Source of the DNA: an uncultured Candidatus Poseidoniales archaeon
GTDB lineage: Archaea > Thermoplasmatota > Poseidoniia > Poseidoniales > Thalassarchaeaceae
Direction of reading: 5' to 3'
Length of the DNA stretch: 64,000 nucleotides
Assembly: GCA_902511005.1 (NCBI GenBank)
Contig: CABXDN010000002.1
Coordinates: 117,900 to 181,899, forward strand
Part shown: piece after piece, positions 43,524-54,645 of the stretch
How the letters are laid out: each line of letters starts with the position of its first letter
Position numbering within the stretch: position 1 is the first letter of the stretch
Notes under the pieces: model-generated
Told to the model about the DNA's origin: nothing
The model's input: only the letters and a program-made list of their open reading frames with translations
Databases searched by the model: none
Translations under genes and position numbers: made by a program

Positions 43524-46500
43524 TCAGAGAATTTCGTCAATGAATGAGGTATCAATATCATCATCCGCGTCATTCAAGCCTTCTGCTAAATCATCTAAAT
43601 CATCTAAATCAAAGTCGTCGGCTAAATCACTAAGGTCATCTAAGTCAATATCTTCTTCTTCGCCCAATAACTCATCAACTACATCATTAGATGGAGGAGT
43701 TACTGAAGTTTCAGAATAGTCCATTAGATCTATTTGAGGAGTTTCAATTTCGCCTGAACTAGATGATTCATCACTTTCGATGAAAGACTCTTCATCTTCC
43801 ATTCCAAAGTCTTGATCGTACATTTGTTCTTCAAGCTCGACTTCTAAAGTACCCATTTCCCATGGCTGAGGGGCAGCCCTTTCTCTAGGCTTCAACACTA
43901 AAGCACCACCAATCAAAATCATTATTCCAGATAAAACTGCAATTACCATATTCATATCGCCTTGAATTAATTGATTTATCCAAGATTCTCCTGAATCGTC
44001 TAATCCATCATTGTCACTACCAAATGCAGATTCCGACCATGGTTGAACTTCAAGAGGATCTACAGCAAGACGATGTACTTCTCCATCAAATCCTACTATA
44101 GCAATCCAATATGAATTCTCATTATCTAACGAGTATTCATTACCATCGATATTTTCAGAAATATCTGATTTCCAAGAATAACTAGAATATTCTATTGAGA
44201 CGAGTTGCGAAGTATCGGCATCTCTGGTATCTTCAAATGGAGTTGATGACATAAATATATAGTAGGATTCAATAATTGGGTTGTTCTTACTATCCCACTC
44301 TATCTGTATCCTCGTACCAGAACTATCCCAATAAGCAATTATTCCACCTATCTCAGGTATATGCAAACCAGGATCAAGGATATTTTCATTAATCAGAGCA
44401 ATTGACGATGTTTTTACGCCTTCACTCCAATAATTACCTGATGAATCAACTGGGATAACACTAACCCAGAACATAATATTAGGTGCCAATGGACTGCCAC
44501 TAGAAAAACTCTCAAGTAACAGTGGAAGCTGTAAATCTCTATCTACGATAAGTGCTGGTTCACGATTATCTAGAGTACTATATGGTACAGTATCAGCATA
44601 AATCCAATACTCGGAAATATCGGACTCCTCACTTTCTTTGAAGGTTACGAATACACCATCGCCATCATCTAAAGGACGGTCTGAAAGTTGAGGAGCATCA
44701 ATTCGCGCGGGAGGAAATACGTCGCCGCTATTATCAGAAGGAATTACTAGAACCATCTGTTTCTTCATGTCATTTAAGAAAACATTGCCATGAATATCAT
44801 GGGTTGTTACAGTGACATATAATGGAATCTCGGGAATTATAGAAGAAGAAGACTGAATTGAAAATTCATTCCCATAGTGGGCCTTGTAAACTGTCATCTG
44901 TAACTGGAATGCTCCACCGATTTGTTGTTGATTAATTGTAATAAGACCACATGAATCGGGAGATTCGGAACAATTCAACCAAGATTCTGTTAAATTTTCT
45001 TGATAAAAGTCAGAAACCCATATTGTGTAGAATGAAAAATCAGTAACTAAAGATCTATTCCAATTTACATCTATTGCTGTACCATCATCATCAGGATGAT
45101 CGTAAGCGTTCAAACCAGATACACGGGCGGGAGGTATTCCAACACCCCCATTATTTGATTGAGGTGTGACCTCGATTACTAGTACATCATTGAGATTATC
45201 GTTGCCCCAATCATCAGAGGCTACGACTCCAACCCAATATGAAATGTCATTAACAAACTGGGCCTCTCCAAAGGAGGAAATAATTGTTGAATTTGAAGAA
45301 CAATCTGAGACATAAGACGCAACTGGCCAGCCATCAACATTATTTGGAGGTTGCCAACTAGTTGCAGGAAGAGCATAAATTGTGTAAAAAGTACAATCGT
45401 CTTCATTATTAGATATCCAATTTACTTGTATTTGGCCGCCCTCATCATCTGGGACATCTATTGCAGTCGTTCCTTCGATTCGTGCAGGAGGTATCCCATC
45501 ATCAAGCCCGCCAGCAGTAACTATCGGCCCGATTACTGTGGCATTGATTAAATCTGATTGCCCGCTTTCATCGACACATACCGCCGCAAACCAATAAGTA
45601 GATCCTGGATTTAATTGAAGAACTGTATTATTACCAGAAATTGAAGATATATCGAAACTATCTGTTAATGCTAATGCGTTAGTAATCTCTTGTTCGACTG
45701 CCCATATCCTTGTCTTATCGGCATCCATCTCAGTACAAGCTGCCCATTCTGTATAAATTGTTCCTGCGGTTCCACCAGAAATCGGATTGGCAAGAAGCCA
45801 ATCTGGAGGAGAAGGAATTTCATCAATAGGGGTTACATTTAGTGGCCATGACATTGGCTCACCCACTGAGCCATCAGGATACTCGGTGACAATCGCTGCT
45901 CGATATTTATTTCCATCAATTAATGAAGACATTACGCCATTATGATCTGCTTCTGTTATTGTAGCAGTCGTTTGAGACCAAAATGGAACTTCCATGTATC
46001 CAGCGAAATCTTCTAACTCTTGTTCAGTAGGTTCCCATGAGGGGTTACTTGTAGAATCCCATACATATAATCTGTAAGCATACCAAGCTGCATCTTCGGA
46101 AGGTAACCAAGTTGCTTCGAGTACACCCCCTCCGTCATTATCCCTATTTGAGAATGAAGTTAAAATCGTAGGAACTTCAAGCCTCTCCCAATCATATGTC
46201 ATTCTAACACTAATTGTACCATTCTTAGGAGACTGCATTTGAACATGTAATTCAACAGAATTTGAACCAGGCCCGACATTAGAAATTGCTGTTTGGAAAC
46301 CCGCTTCAATGGCTGGATTCCTACTTGCTAAATCCCATGAACCAGTATAATTCAAAGAAACTGAACGCGCCCAAACAGGAGAGTTGGATACAGGGCTAGA
46401 AAATGTCAGAGCGCCATTATACATCGGTAATATGCCAGGTATTGAATTAGAATCATTGGGTATTAATAACGGACTGGAGACAAGGTTATCGCTACCGCTT

Positions 46501-49500
46501 GATGAGTTAACCATGACGGTTGACATCCCCGGATGACTGGTATCAGTCAGGCCCCATTGTTCACCTGCGAATAAAACGATTAAAGGTTCAGCGCGCTTCT
46601 GAAATTCTCGTGGATATTCCTGCCCATTTTGAGAATTGAAATGGTGTAAACCATCTTCTCCTACCACATATAATGAATTAGAATTAATGTATCCGCTTGA
46701 TAATCCCGATATGGATTCAGATAATACAACAGAGTGGTCTCTGTTAACTTCTAAGGCATCTAAACCACCTGAACCAATAAGCAGTAGATGTTCACCGTTA
46801 GAAACCATATCAGAAGGCGGCCAAGAAAGTAAATTAGACGCGCTAGTTCCAGATTCCATTTGCATCATTGTACCGTTCCAGTGTACTAATGGGGCGATAT
46901 CTGTGGCGACATGAACTCCCCAAGTATCTGCCTCCAAAGTCAAGACATTATTACTTGGAATCATATCAATCAAGTAAGTCCCATTTTGCATATCAGTATC
47001 GATATCCCAAGCAGCGACGCCGGGTCTTGTAGCACCTTGGCCATTATGAGAAATAAACACAGAAGCATTGTGATACTGGTCTATAGTAGAATTCCCTACA
47101 GTAACCTGTCTAGTTACTGAGTCTGCAAACATAATTCCTGAAACACGATTACCAATCAAACCGTCAGAATAATCTAATGTACTTTGTATTGTAAAAGTTT
47201 CATCTTCTAGAATTGTTAACCCTACCAAACCACCTACTAAGATAGTACCATTGCCTTGGATTGGATTGTCTAGAATCATTAAATGCTCAATAATTGGAGA
47301 AGGAAGGCCATTGAAGGTCGTTATTGGATTATCAAAACTCGAACTTGAAATATTATACAATCCAATACCGCCATGAGTAGCGATTAAAACGTGACCATCT
47401 AATTGTAGGAAATCTCTGACGATATTGCTTGGCAAACCAGCTATTAAACTACCAGAACCCCAATTTTCATTATTAATATCAAAAGATTGGTAGCCTGCAG
47501 AAGTTCCAGACTCTCCCATCAATCCAACATACATAGTGCCATCATCTTCAATGTACATTCCGTCCATTTGGGAATGAAGAGCAGGTGACGTTGGGCTCTT
47601 TGTACGTTGAAGGAGATCAACTTTCCAAAGACCGCTTCCAGCTGTAGTAACCCATAATTTCTCTCCTTCTAGAGATATATCATTAATTATGTCATTCTCA
47701 AAATTATACCCAAATTCCCACCTTACAGTTCCATTAGTTAATTCGCCTTGCAGAATAGAAGATGAATAATATGAATTCCTATCTTGACTTGATGTAACCC
47801 AAACATTAGTTTCATTATAGATGATATTTTGAATTTGACCGCTTGTTAATCCTACTAATTCATCATATCCACTTTCAATTAACCCTGTAGAATCTAATCT
47901 ATCAACTCTGTTCAATCCCGAGGTTTGGCCAGAGCGTCCTATAGCATACACAGGAGTGGTACTCGAAGGTGCTCGAACAATCGAACAACCGTCCATCCCT
48001 GGGCTTAGAATTTGGCCATTAATTGTAGAAGAACCAGAAGTAACTATTCTAGAAATTCCACCAGTAGTATCATATTGATGTGCTGTAAGAAGTACGTTCC
48101 CATCGTGTAACATGCCCCCAGGGAATATCCTATCTTCAGAAATACCATCAGCAGCATTCGTGAGTGTAGATAAGAATTGATCTGTATTGTAATTATACCT
48201 AGCAAGACCTACTCCTTGTTCATCGAATCCAGCATACATTATACGATTCGATTCGTCACATGCAAGGGCTCGAACATCATTATCCGCTAAACCATTTGAG
48301 GTTAGCACAGATGTTATCCACTCATCAGTTGTACCATCCGAGTCATGATCTGCTAAATCATAACGAGCGATTCCTCCTTGGTTACCCCACCAATTAACTG
48401 CACCAATTGCTATGTGAACTATATCGTCACATACCTCAATGTCTGCAGTATAGCCATCTGGGATACCGGCACTTCCGGTTTGCCATGTTGTCCAATTACC
48501 AGAGGTACCATTTTTACGAATAATTTGAGAATTTGTTTGGAAGCCCCCGCCGGAATAACTTCCTGCCCAAAGGTCATCACCAACAGTAATCATAGTGTAT
48601 AATTCATCTTCTGCATCAGAAGGTAATCCATCATTAACAACCCATGAATCTAGCCATGTCTCATTGTTAGGTTCCCAGCGAAGAATTCCATCCATACTAG
48701 CAAACAAATAATCGCCTTGATATTCTACTATGCCTCGAATTGGACCGGGTATATCGGTCCATTCATCAAGTAATGTCATTGTTTGTGCTGAAAATCTTCT
48801 CATAATATTGTTGCCATAAGCAACCCATAACTCACAGTCTGAAGCATTTATTGGGAAGCAATCGCCAAGGAACTGAGCGTTCACTCTCTCTACGCTACTT
48901 ATTGTAGAAAGAGATTCTTCCCATGTTTCATTAGTTAGATTCCATCGAGCAATAGTACCATCGCCCTCATTCCAGTATTGTCTTGGCCTTATCCCAATCC
49001 AAAGTTCTTCAGAAACTTGCCCGATACTATGGATTTTACCATCCCAACCAAGTTCTTGGCCAACATCAATAGTAGACTCACTAGAATTAGATGATAAATT
49101 AATTCTATAAATCTCATCATTAGATTGTTGCCAAGAATTAGATCTTTGTGTTGAATAATGTAGTATTTCATCAACTATTACAACATGAGCTGGTGCTGAA
49201 TTTGAAAGAGTTGGCCCTCCTGAATTAAAACCACGATTCCAATCGATTAACACATTATTATTCACCACATCAATAAGCGTTAACCCAAAGTCACCGCCTG
49301 CCCAAATTGTGTCTTCAATGTGTCCTGGAATAAGGACTGTTACATCATCGTCGTCAATAAATCCTTGATCACCATCCCATGTTTGAAGCCATTGCTGACT
49401 AGTGAGATTATATCTTCCTATTCCTGTATTCTCAAAACCAATATACAATATATCTTGAACCTTAACCACCCTAGCTCTTTGAGTATCATCTCCTGCTGTC

Positions 49501-52157
49501 CATCTTTCTACGACATCTAGTCCCGAATTTCGATTTATTAGTGAAGCCCCTTCGTTATGGCCTGCTAAGATTCGAGTACAACAACTGTCAGATAAAGGGC
49601 TACTGAAGGGCACTAGTTCTATAGAAAAAGTCTCACTGAATCGTGCAGATGTATTCATTGGAGAAATACATTCATCCCACTCATAAATATTATTTTGGAT
49701 TATTGTCCAACTTGTCCAAGTGCAAACCCCGCGATTAGTAGCCGCTACTACTCCATCGGCATCACTCTTGATATCATTAATTTTCCATGGATCATTATTA
49801 CCACCTGGGACATCTGTTTCAAAATATTCCCAATCTGAACCATCCCATCTAGCCATTGCTTGATTTGAGGTCCCCCCCGAATTAGGAACCTCCATTCCAA
49901 CAATTAAACCGCCGTAATAATCTAGGTGAAGAGCAAGCACATCATTATCAGGTAAGCCACTACTTCCGTCTGCATCCCATATATCTATTATATCACTGGA
50001 ATATCTATCTATTAATAAGATTCCAAAACCTGTCAGACCGAAGTAAATTATATCGCCGTCAACTGCTATTGGAGCAGCCTCTAAATTATCCGCCCCAAGA
50101 GATTTCCAAGAAGACAGAATTGATAATTCTTGTAGATTAATCCTCATTACTCCTTCATCAGGTGTCGCTATGTAAGCAATACCATATCTAGTTACAACAT
50201 CATTAATGAAATCTGAATCCAAGCCATCTTGTTCTGTTATCACGTCTGAAAGTATCATTGAAGAAGTATTGACAAAAGACAAACCGTCTTCAAAATGACC
50301 TACAACTAAGATTTCTGTAAAATCATCATGAGAAAGGGCCTTGACTGCATTGGACGCAAGTCCTTGAACAGTCCCGATATAGGACCCATCTGTATTGTCC
50401 AATCTTAATATGCCAGAATTAATTGTACCAACCCAAACATATCCGTTCGTATCTTGGATAAATGATGTAATTTCAACTGGGTTACTGACATAATCAGCGA
50501 TATTGATGGGCATAAGCCATGTTTGTGTACCTTCATCGAACCTATCGATTATTGTACCACCTGATACCCAAATCTCGCCATCTTCTCCATCATCAACATA
50601 TATTACTTGATTCATGGTATCGATTGAAGGACTACTGACTAATGTCTCTACACCATCAATTGTTTCACCGACTAAACGACCCAATATACCAGAACCGTCT
50701 CCAACCAATACTAACCCTGAGTCAGGACTTCTTGAATGCCCGAAATCTGGCCAAGAAATTATTTCATTTCCATTCTCTATCAGATTGAAAGCAGATAATT
50801 GCCTCTGAGAAGAAAAGAATAATGCATTAGTATCATAATTATGAATTGTATTTCCTGCAAGTATGTATAGCCATCCTTCTGTAAGACCTAATCCAACCAC
50901 TTGATTTGACGATAGCCAGTTACTTGTTGACCAAGTAGCCATCCATGAGCTTGAAACAAGATTACGCCGATTTATTCCTGCATTTTCGGTTGCTATTAAC
51001 AATTGATTACCAACTAATTGAAGATCATTAATCATATCAGAGGATAAGAAATTACCTGTATTCCATAATACGTTACTATCTACAGATACTGATGTCTCAT
51101 TAGAGCCACTAGAAGTTGAATATCCCAATAGATGGAGTCCTTGATAAGTGGAAATATACAGATTGTCTTCATAAGATACTACATCTGTTGCAGATTTAAT
51201 AGTCCCCCCAGGACAATAATAGTATGAAGTCCAACTTCCTCCGCTAGTATAGTAAACATTACACCCTGAGACAGCCCAAATTGTACCATAATCATCGATT
51301 GTAATAGCAGTTACTGGAGAAGTTGATGTTGCTCCATCAACAAGATTGAAAGTTTCCATTAAAGATGAATCGGACAGACTACGTTGTAATATAGTTCCAT
51401 TAGAGGTCCCAATAATCAAACGATTACCGTCTTCATCTATCGCGAGGCTTCTACCTCGGATATTCTCTTCAATATCAATTATTAGAGTTGAGGTCTGATC
51501 ATCAAGATGTAGTAAGTCATCTCCTAATAAAATGTATAATCGGCCATCGACTGGATTAACTGCGCTGTCATATATTTCTATGTCTAGCGGAGAAAAAGAT
51601 ACTTTTGGCTCAGCAGGACGGAGAGCTTCTATGACAATGTCTGTAATTGAAATTCCTGTTGGTAGTTGCCAGCTCGTATCACTTATCGAATTAGGTTGAA
51701 CTCTTGAATCTAAAACTCCGTTAGAATTTACTCCTGGTTGATTCTCGGAAAAGGAATCTTGTGTTCCAAATCCTCCTAAATCTGTCCAATCAAGTATAGG
51801 AGTTTGGCTATCTAGCAAAGTGATTTGTGGTTCATAAACCGATTCACCTGCCGAGCCATTTACTCTAACCTCAAAGGTCATGTTATCTATTATAGCACCC
51901 GGTGCGAAATCAAGGAATAAATCGCCATAAGCATATGTTCCATTAGAAGGATTGGCTCCAGTTGCTGATAATTCAATCCATCCAGTATCGTTACTTCCTC
52001 CTGCCCCCCAAGCGCCAGGTATTGAGTTTCTAGATTCTATATTTTCATCTAACTCTGAAGATGAATATGCAGACCAAGGTAGTAAAATCATCAAGGCCAC
52101 TAACAAGATTGCCATCCTTTTTTGCGAGCCAGATACCTTGTGATATGTGGAGCGCAT
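43524..52157 (-). CDS. Giant membrane-anchored surface protein: beta-propellers, fibronectin III, acidic tail
   Basis: 2877 residues. Signal peptide RMAILLVALMILLPWSAYSS. Residues about 180-1900 hold many blades of the two-component-regulator/NHL propeller type, visible as repeats of the form DDGTIWAVSG, GYVWVGTINSGILRLDN, DTIWAGGDFGLTLID and GLPSNIVRDFLQLDG, probably several propellers. Residues about 1980-2690 are fibronectin-III-like modules starting PPARIxGxxAxDxPDDDG, at least four copies. One membrane helix (MNMVIAVLSGIMILIGGALV, about 2735-2755) is followed by a roughly 110-residue cytoplasmic tail that is almost only Asp, Glu, Leu and Ser (DLDDLSDLADDFDLDDLDDL). Role unknown: adhesion, large-ligand capture or contact sensing. 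Confidence 0.85.
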   Translation of the reverse strand: MRSTYHKVSGSQKRMAILLVALMILLPWSAYSSSELDENIESRNSIPGAWGAGGSNDTGWIELSATGANPSNGTYAYGDLFLDFAPGAIIDNMTFEVRVNGSAGESVYEPQITLLDSQTPILDWTDLGGFGTQDSFSENQPGVNSNGVLDSRVQPNSISDTSWQLPTGISITDIVIEALRPAEPKVSFSPLDIEIYDSAVNPVDGRLYILLGDDLLHLDDQTSTLIIDIEENIRGRSLAIDEDGNRLIIGTSNGTILQRSLSDSSLMETFNLVDGATSTSPVTAITIDDYGTIWAVSGCNVYYTSGGSWTSYYYCPGGTIKSATDVVSYEDNLYISTYQGLHLLGYSTSSGSNETSVSVDSNVLWNTGNFLSSDMINDLQLVGNQLLIATENAGINRRNLVSSSWMATWSTSNWLSSNQVVGLGLTEGWLYILAGNTIHNYDTNALFFSSQRQLSAFNLIENGNEIISWPDFGHSRSPDSGLVLVGDGSGILGRLVGETIDGVETLVSSPSIDTMNQVIYVDDGEDGEIWVSGGTIIDRFDEGTQTWLMPINIADYVSNPVEITSFIQDTNGYVWVGTINSGILRLDNTDGSYIGTVQGLASNAVKALSHDDFTEILVVGHFEDGLSFVNTSSMILSDVITEQDGLDSDFINDVVTRYGIAYIATPDEGVMRINLQELSILSSWKSLGADNLEAAPIAVDGDIIYFGLTGFGILLIDRYSSDIIDIWDADGSSGLPDNDVLALHLDYYGGLIVGMEVPNSGGTSNQAMARWDGSDWEYFETDVPGGNNDPWKINDIKSDADGVVAATNRGVCTWTSWTIIQNNIYEWDECISPMNTSARFSETFSIELVPFSSPLSDSCCTRILAGHNEGASLINRNSGLDVVERWTAGDDTQRARVVKVQDILYIGFENTGIGRYNLTSQQWLQTWDGDQGFIDDDDVTVLIPGHIEDTIWAGGDFGLTLIDVVNNNVLIDWNRGFNSGGPTLSNSAPAHVVIVDEILHYSTQRSNSWQQSNDEIYRINLSSNSSESTIDVGQELGWDGKIHSIGQVSEELWIGIRPRQYWNEGDGTIARWNLTNETWEESLSTISSVERVNAQFLGDCFPINASDCELWVAYGNNIMRRFSAQTMTLLDEWTDIPGPIRGIVEYQGDYLFASMDGILRWEPNNETWLDSWVVNDGLPSDAEDELYTMITVGDDLWAGSYSGGGFQTNSQIIRKNGTSGNWTTWQTGSAGIPDGYTADIEVCDDIVHIAIGAVNWWGNQGGIARYDLADHDSDGTTDEWITSVLTSNGLADNDVRALACDESNRIMYAGFDEQGVGLARYNYNTDQFLSTLTNAADGISEDRIFPGGMLHDGNVLLTAHQYDTTGGISRIVTSGSSTINGQILSPGMDGCSIVRAPSSTTPVYAIGRSGQTSGLNRVDRLDSTGLIESGYDELVGLTSGQIQNIIYNETNVWVTSSQDRNSYYSSSILQGELTNGTVRWEFGYNFENDIINDISLEGEKLWVTTAGSGLWKVDLLQRTKSPTSPALHSQMDGMYIEDDGTMYVGLMGESGTSAGYQSFDINNENWGSGSLIAGLPSNIVRDFLQLDGHVLIATHGGIGLYNISSSSFDNPITTFNGLPSPIIEHLMILDNPIQGNGTILVGGLVGLTILEDETFTIQSTLDYSDGLIGNRVSGIMFADSVTRQVTVGNSTIDQYHNASVFISHNGQGATRPGVAAWDIDTDMQNGTYLIDMIPSNNVLTLEADTWGVHVATDIAPLVHWNGTMMQMESGTSASNLLSWPPSDMVSNGEHLLLIGSGGLDALEVNRDHSVVLSESISGLSSGYINSNSLYVVGEDGLHHFNSQNGQEYPREFQKRAEPLIVLFAGEQWGLTDTSHPGMSTVMVNSSSGSDNLVSSPLLIPNDSNSIPGILPMYNGALTFSSPVSNSPVWARSVSLNYTGSWDLASRNPAIEAGFQTAISNVGPGSNSVELHVQMQSPKNGTISVRMTYDWERLEVPTILTSFSNRDNDGGGVLEATWLPSEDAAWYAYRLYVWDSTSNPSWEPTEQELEDFAGYMEVPFWSQTTATITEADHNGVMSSLIDGNKYRAAIVTEYPDGSVGEPMSWPLNVTPIDEIPSPPDWLLANPISGGTAGTIYTEWAACTEMDADKTRIWAVEQEITNALALTDSFDISSISGNNTVLQLNPGSTYWFAAVCVDESGQSDLINATVIGPIVTAGGLDDGIPPARIEGTTAIDVPDDEGGQIQVNWISNNEDDCTFYTIYALPATSWQPPNNVDGWPVASYVSDCSSNSTIISSFGEAQFVNDISYWVGVVASDDWGNDNLNDVLVIEVTPQSNNGGVGIPPARVSGLNAYDHPDDDGTAIDVNWNRSLVTDFSFYTIWVSDFYQENLTESWLNCSESPDSCGLITINQQQIGGAFQLQMTVYKAHYGNEFSIQSSSSIIPEIPLYVTVTTHDIHGNVFLNDMKKQMVLVIPSDNSGDVFPPARIDAPQLSDRPLDDGDGVFVTFKESEESDISEYWIYADTVPYSTLDNREPALIVDRDLQLPLLLESFSSGSPLAPNIMFWVSVIPVDSSGNYWSEGVKTSSIALINENILDPGLHIPEIGGIIAYWDSSGTRIQIEWDSKNNPIIESYYIFMSSTPFEDTRDADTSQLVSIEYSSYSWKSDISENIDGNEYSLDNENSYWIAIVGFDGEVHRLAVDPLEVQPWSESAFGSDNDGLDDSGESWINQLIQGDMNMVIAVLSGIMILIGGALVLKPRERAAPQPWEMGTLEVELEEQMYDQDFGMEDEESFIESDESSSSGEIETPQIDLMDYSETSVTPPSNDVVDELLGEEEDIDLDDLSDLADDFDLDDLDDLAEGLNDADDDIDTSFIDEIL

Positions 52158-52315
52158 GTGTAACTCGCGTCGTTTTATACATTATCAAAGCGTGTGTTCA
52201 ATGTGCCTTTTATGCTCTTACCACCGTAGGTGATTTAAAATTTCTATCTTTTTGAAAAAGAATGTACAGAGGGCTGATAATATAAATCACCAATATCGGA
52301 TAGCATCATAGGTGA

Positions 52316-54631
52316 GTGGTATGCCGGTTAATCAAAGGGGATGTAATCCTGACAGATAAGCAACTTCGAAAAGACGCATTGGATTACCACTCTTCCAAGC
52401 CTGCTGGGAAAATTACTGTAGTACCAACTAAACCTCATGGCACTCAAAGGGATTTATCTTTGGCTTATTCTCCAGGTGTTGCTTATCCTTGTATAGAAAT
52501 TGAGAAGGATCCTGATGCTGCTTTCAACTATACTTCCAAAGGAAATTTAGTGGCGGTAATAAGTAATGGAACTGCTGTACTGGGGCTTGGAAATATTGGT
52601 GCATTAGCAGGAAAGCCAGTTATGGAAGGAAAGGGTTTACTGTTCAAAGCATTTGCAGATATTGATGTATTTGATATAGAAATAGATCGTACAGATGTCG
52701 ATGAATTTGTTGAAGCCGTCAAAGCAATATCTCCCACTTTTGGTGGCATAAATCTAGAAGACATCAAGGCACCTGAATGCTTTGAAATAGAGCGTAGATT
52801 GATTGAAGAATTAGATATACCAGTAATGCATGATGATCAACACGGTACTGCAATAATTTCGGGTGCTGCTTTGTTAAATGGATTAGAAGTAGTTGATAAA
52901 AAAATATCGGAAGTAAAGGTAGTAGTTTCAGGAGCGGGGGCATCGGCAATTTCTTGTGCCCGTCATTACATACGGCTAGGTGTCAAAAGGGAAAATTTAT
53001 TGATGGTCGATTCAAAGGGAATCTTGACGAAAGAACGTTCTAAAAATGGGGAACTAAACGAGTACAAAGATGAATTTGCAAGAGAAATAGGAGAAGGAGG
53101 GATCAAGGAAGCAATGGTTGATTCGGACGTTTTTCTTGGATTATCAAAAGGAGGTATAGTCAATAAAGAAATGGTAGCTTCAATGGCCTCTAGACCATTG
53201 ATATTCGCATTAGCAAATCCTGATCCAGAAATATTGCCAGATGATGTTTATCAAGTAAGAGAAGATGCTATTGTGGCTACAGGAAGATCAGATTATCCTA
53301 ATCAAATAAATAATGTTCTAGGATTTCCGTATATATTTCGTGGAGCATTAGATGTTAGAGCAACTGAGATAACTGAAAATATGAAAATGGCAGCTACTCA
53401 TGCGATTGCAGCATTAGCTAAAGAACCTGTTCCAGATGATGTTGCCGCTGCCTATGATGGAGAACAAATTCAATTTGGACCCGAATATATAATTCCAAAA
53501 CCATTCGACGCTAGAGTTTTGATATGGGAAGCCAGTGCGGTTGCCCAAGCTGCTGTTGATGAAGGAATCTCGAAATATACAAAAAAAGATTTCGACATAG
53601 AAAGATATCGTGAAGAATTAGAATCTCGATTGGGGTTGACACGCTCGATTATGCGTCGCGTAATTAATAGAGCGAAGAGAGACAAGAAAAGGATTGTATT
53701 TGCAGAAGGAGAACATCCTACTATTATCAAGGCTGCTGCACAGTGTATTTCTGAGAATATTTGTGAACCAATTTTACTTGGGCATACGAAAAGAATTAAT
53801 GCGGTAAAGGAAGAATTGGGGCTTGAATTCAAGTGTGAAACTATAGATGTGAGATATGACCCTAGAAGAAGAGGTAGTTATGCAAAAGAATTTCATAAAT
53901 TAAGAGGTAGGAAGGGATTAACCATGGAAGATTCTGTTAGATTACTGAAAACCACTACCTATTTTGGGCCAATGATGGTACATATGGGAGATGCAGACGG
54001 ATATCTTGGGGGGATTTCGCATAATTATCCAGATATTGTTAAACCGTGTCTACAAACAATTGGGCCGGCATCTGATACTCACAGAATAGTAGGAATGTAT
54101 ATGATGACGGTTAATGGACAACTAATGTTCATTGGCGATGCAACAATAAATATCTATCCTGACTCTAGGACATTAGCAGAAATAGCGGTGCAGACAGCAA
54201 AGGTTGCCAGAAGGTTTGGTGTTAAACCTAAAGTTGCAATGCTTTCTTTTTCAAATTTTGGAACTAGTGGAGAAATGAGAACAGATAGAATAGAAGAAGC
54301 AATAAGTATGGCTAGAGATTTAGACCCAGGGCTGATTATCGATGGACCTATGCAAGCTGATACCGCACTAATTGAGGATATCCAAGAAAATTATCCATTC
54401 ATGGAATTTGAAGGTCCAGCAAATGTATTAATTTGTCCAAATCTAGCATCAGCAAATATTGCTTACAAACTTCTTCAAAGAGTAGCCGGAGCGGAAATGA
54501 CAGGGCCAATCCTAGAGGGTTTGGCAAAACCTGCACACGTTCTTCAAAGAGATGATAGCGTGAGAGAAGTAGTACATATGGCAGCAATCTGTGCTGTTGA
54601 TGCTCAAAGACATGCTACACAAAAGCTCTGA
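52316..54631 (+). CDS. maeB: Malic enzyme-phosphotransacetylase fusion (MaeB type)
   Basis: Oxidative decarboxylation of malate to pyruvate with NADP+. N-terminal malic domain: [55 protein letters not shown] and [15 protein letters not shown](P) fold [19 protein letters not shown]-terminal 330 residues match phosphotransacetylase ([35 protein letters not shown]), which in MaeB proteins is usually regulatory (acetyl-CoA sensing) rather than catalytic. 771 residues, full length. No ATG: GTG 52316 is the likely start, and the family N-terminus begins near [13 protein letters not shown]. Convergent with pckA. Confidence 0.94.
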   Translation: MVCRLIKGDVILTDKQLRKDALDYHSSKPAGKITVVPTKPHGTQRDLSLAYSPGVAYPCIEIEKDPDAAFNYTSKGNLVAVISNGTAVLGLGNIGALAGKPVMEGKGLLFKAFADIDVFDIEIDRTDVDEFVEAVKAISPTFGGINLEDIKAPECFEIERRLIEELDIPVMHDDQHGTAIISGAALLNGLEVVDKKISEVKVVVSGAGASAISCARHYIRLGVKRENLLMVDSKGILTKERSKNGELNEYKDEFAREIGEGGIKEAMVDSDVFLGLSKGGIVNKEMVASMASRPLIFALANPDPEILPDDVYQVREDAIVATGRSDYPNQINNVLGFPYIFRGALDVRATEITENMKMAATHAIAALAKEPVPDDVAAAYDGEQIQFGPEYIIPKPFDARVLIWEASAVAQAAVDEGISKYTKKDFDIERYREELESRLGLTRSIMRRVINRAKRDKKRIVFAEGEHPTIIKAAAQCISENICEPILLGHTKRINAVKEELGLEFKCETIDVRYDPRRRGSYAKEFHKLRGRKGLTMEDSVRLLKTTTYFGPMMVHMGDADGYLGGISHNYPDIVKPCLQTIGPASDTHRIVGMYMMTVNGQLMFIGDATINIYPDSRTLAEIAVQTAKVARRFGVKPKVAMLSFSNFGTSGEMRTDRIEEAISMARDLDPGLIIDGPMQADTALIEDIQENYPFMEFEGPANVLICPNLASANIAYKLLQRVAGAEMTGPILEGLAKPAHVLQRDDSVREVVHMAAICAVDAQRHATQKL

Positions 54632-54645
54632 GATAATTCTCTATT

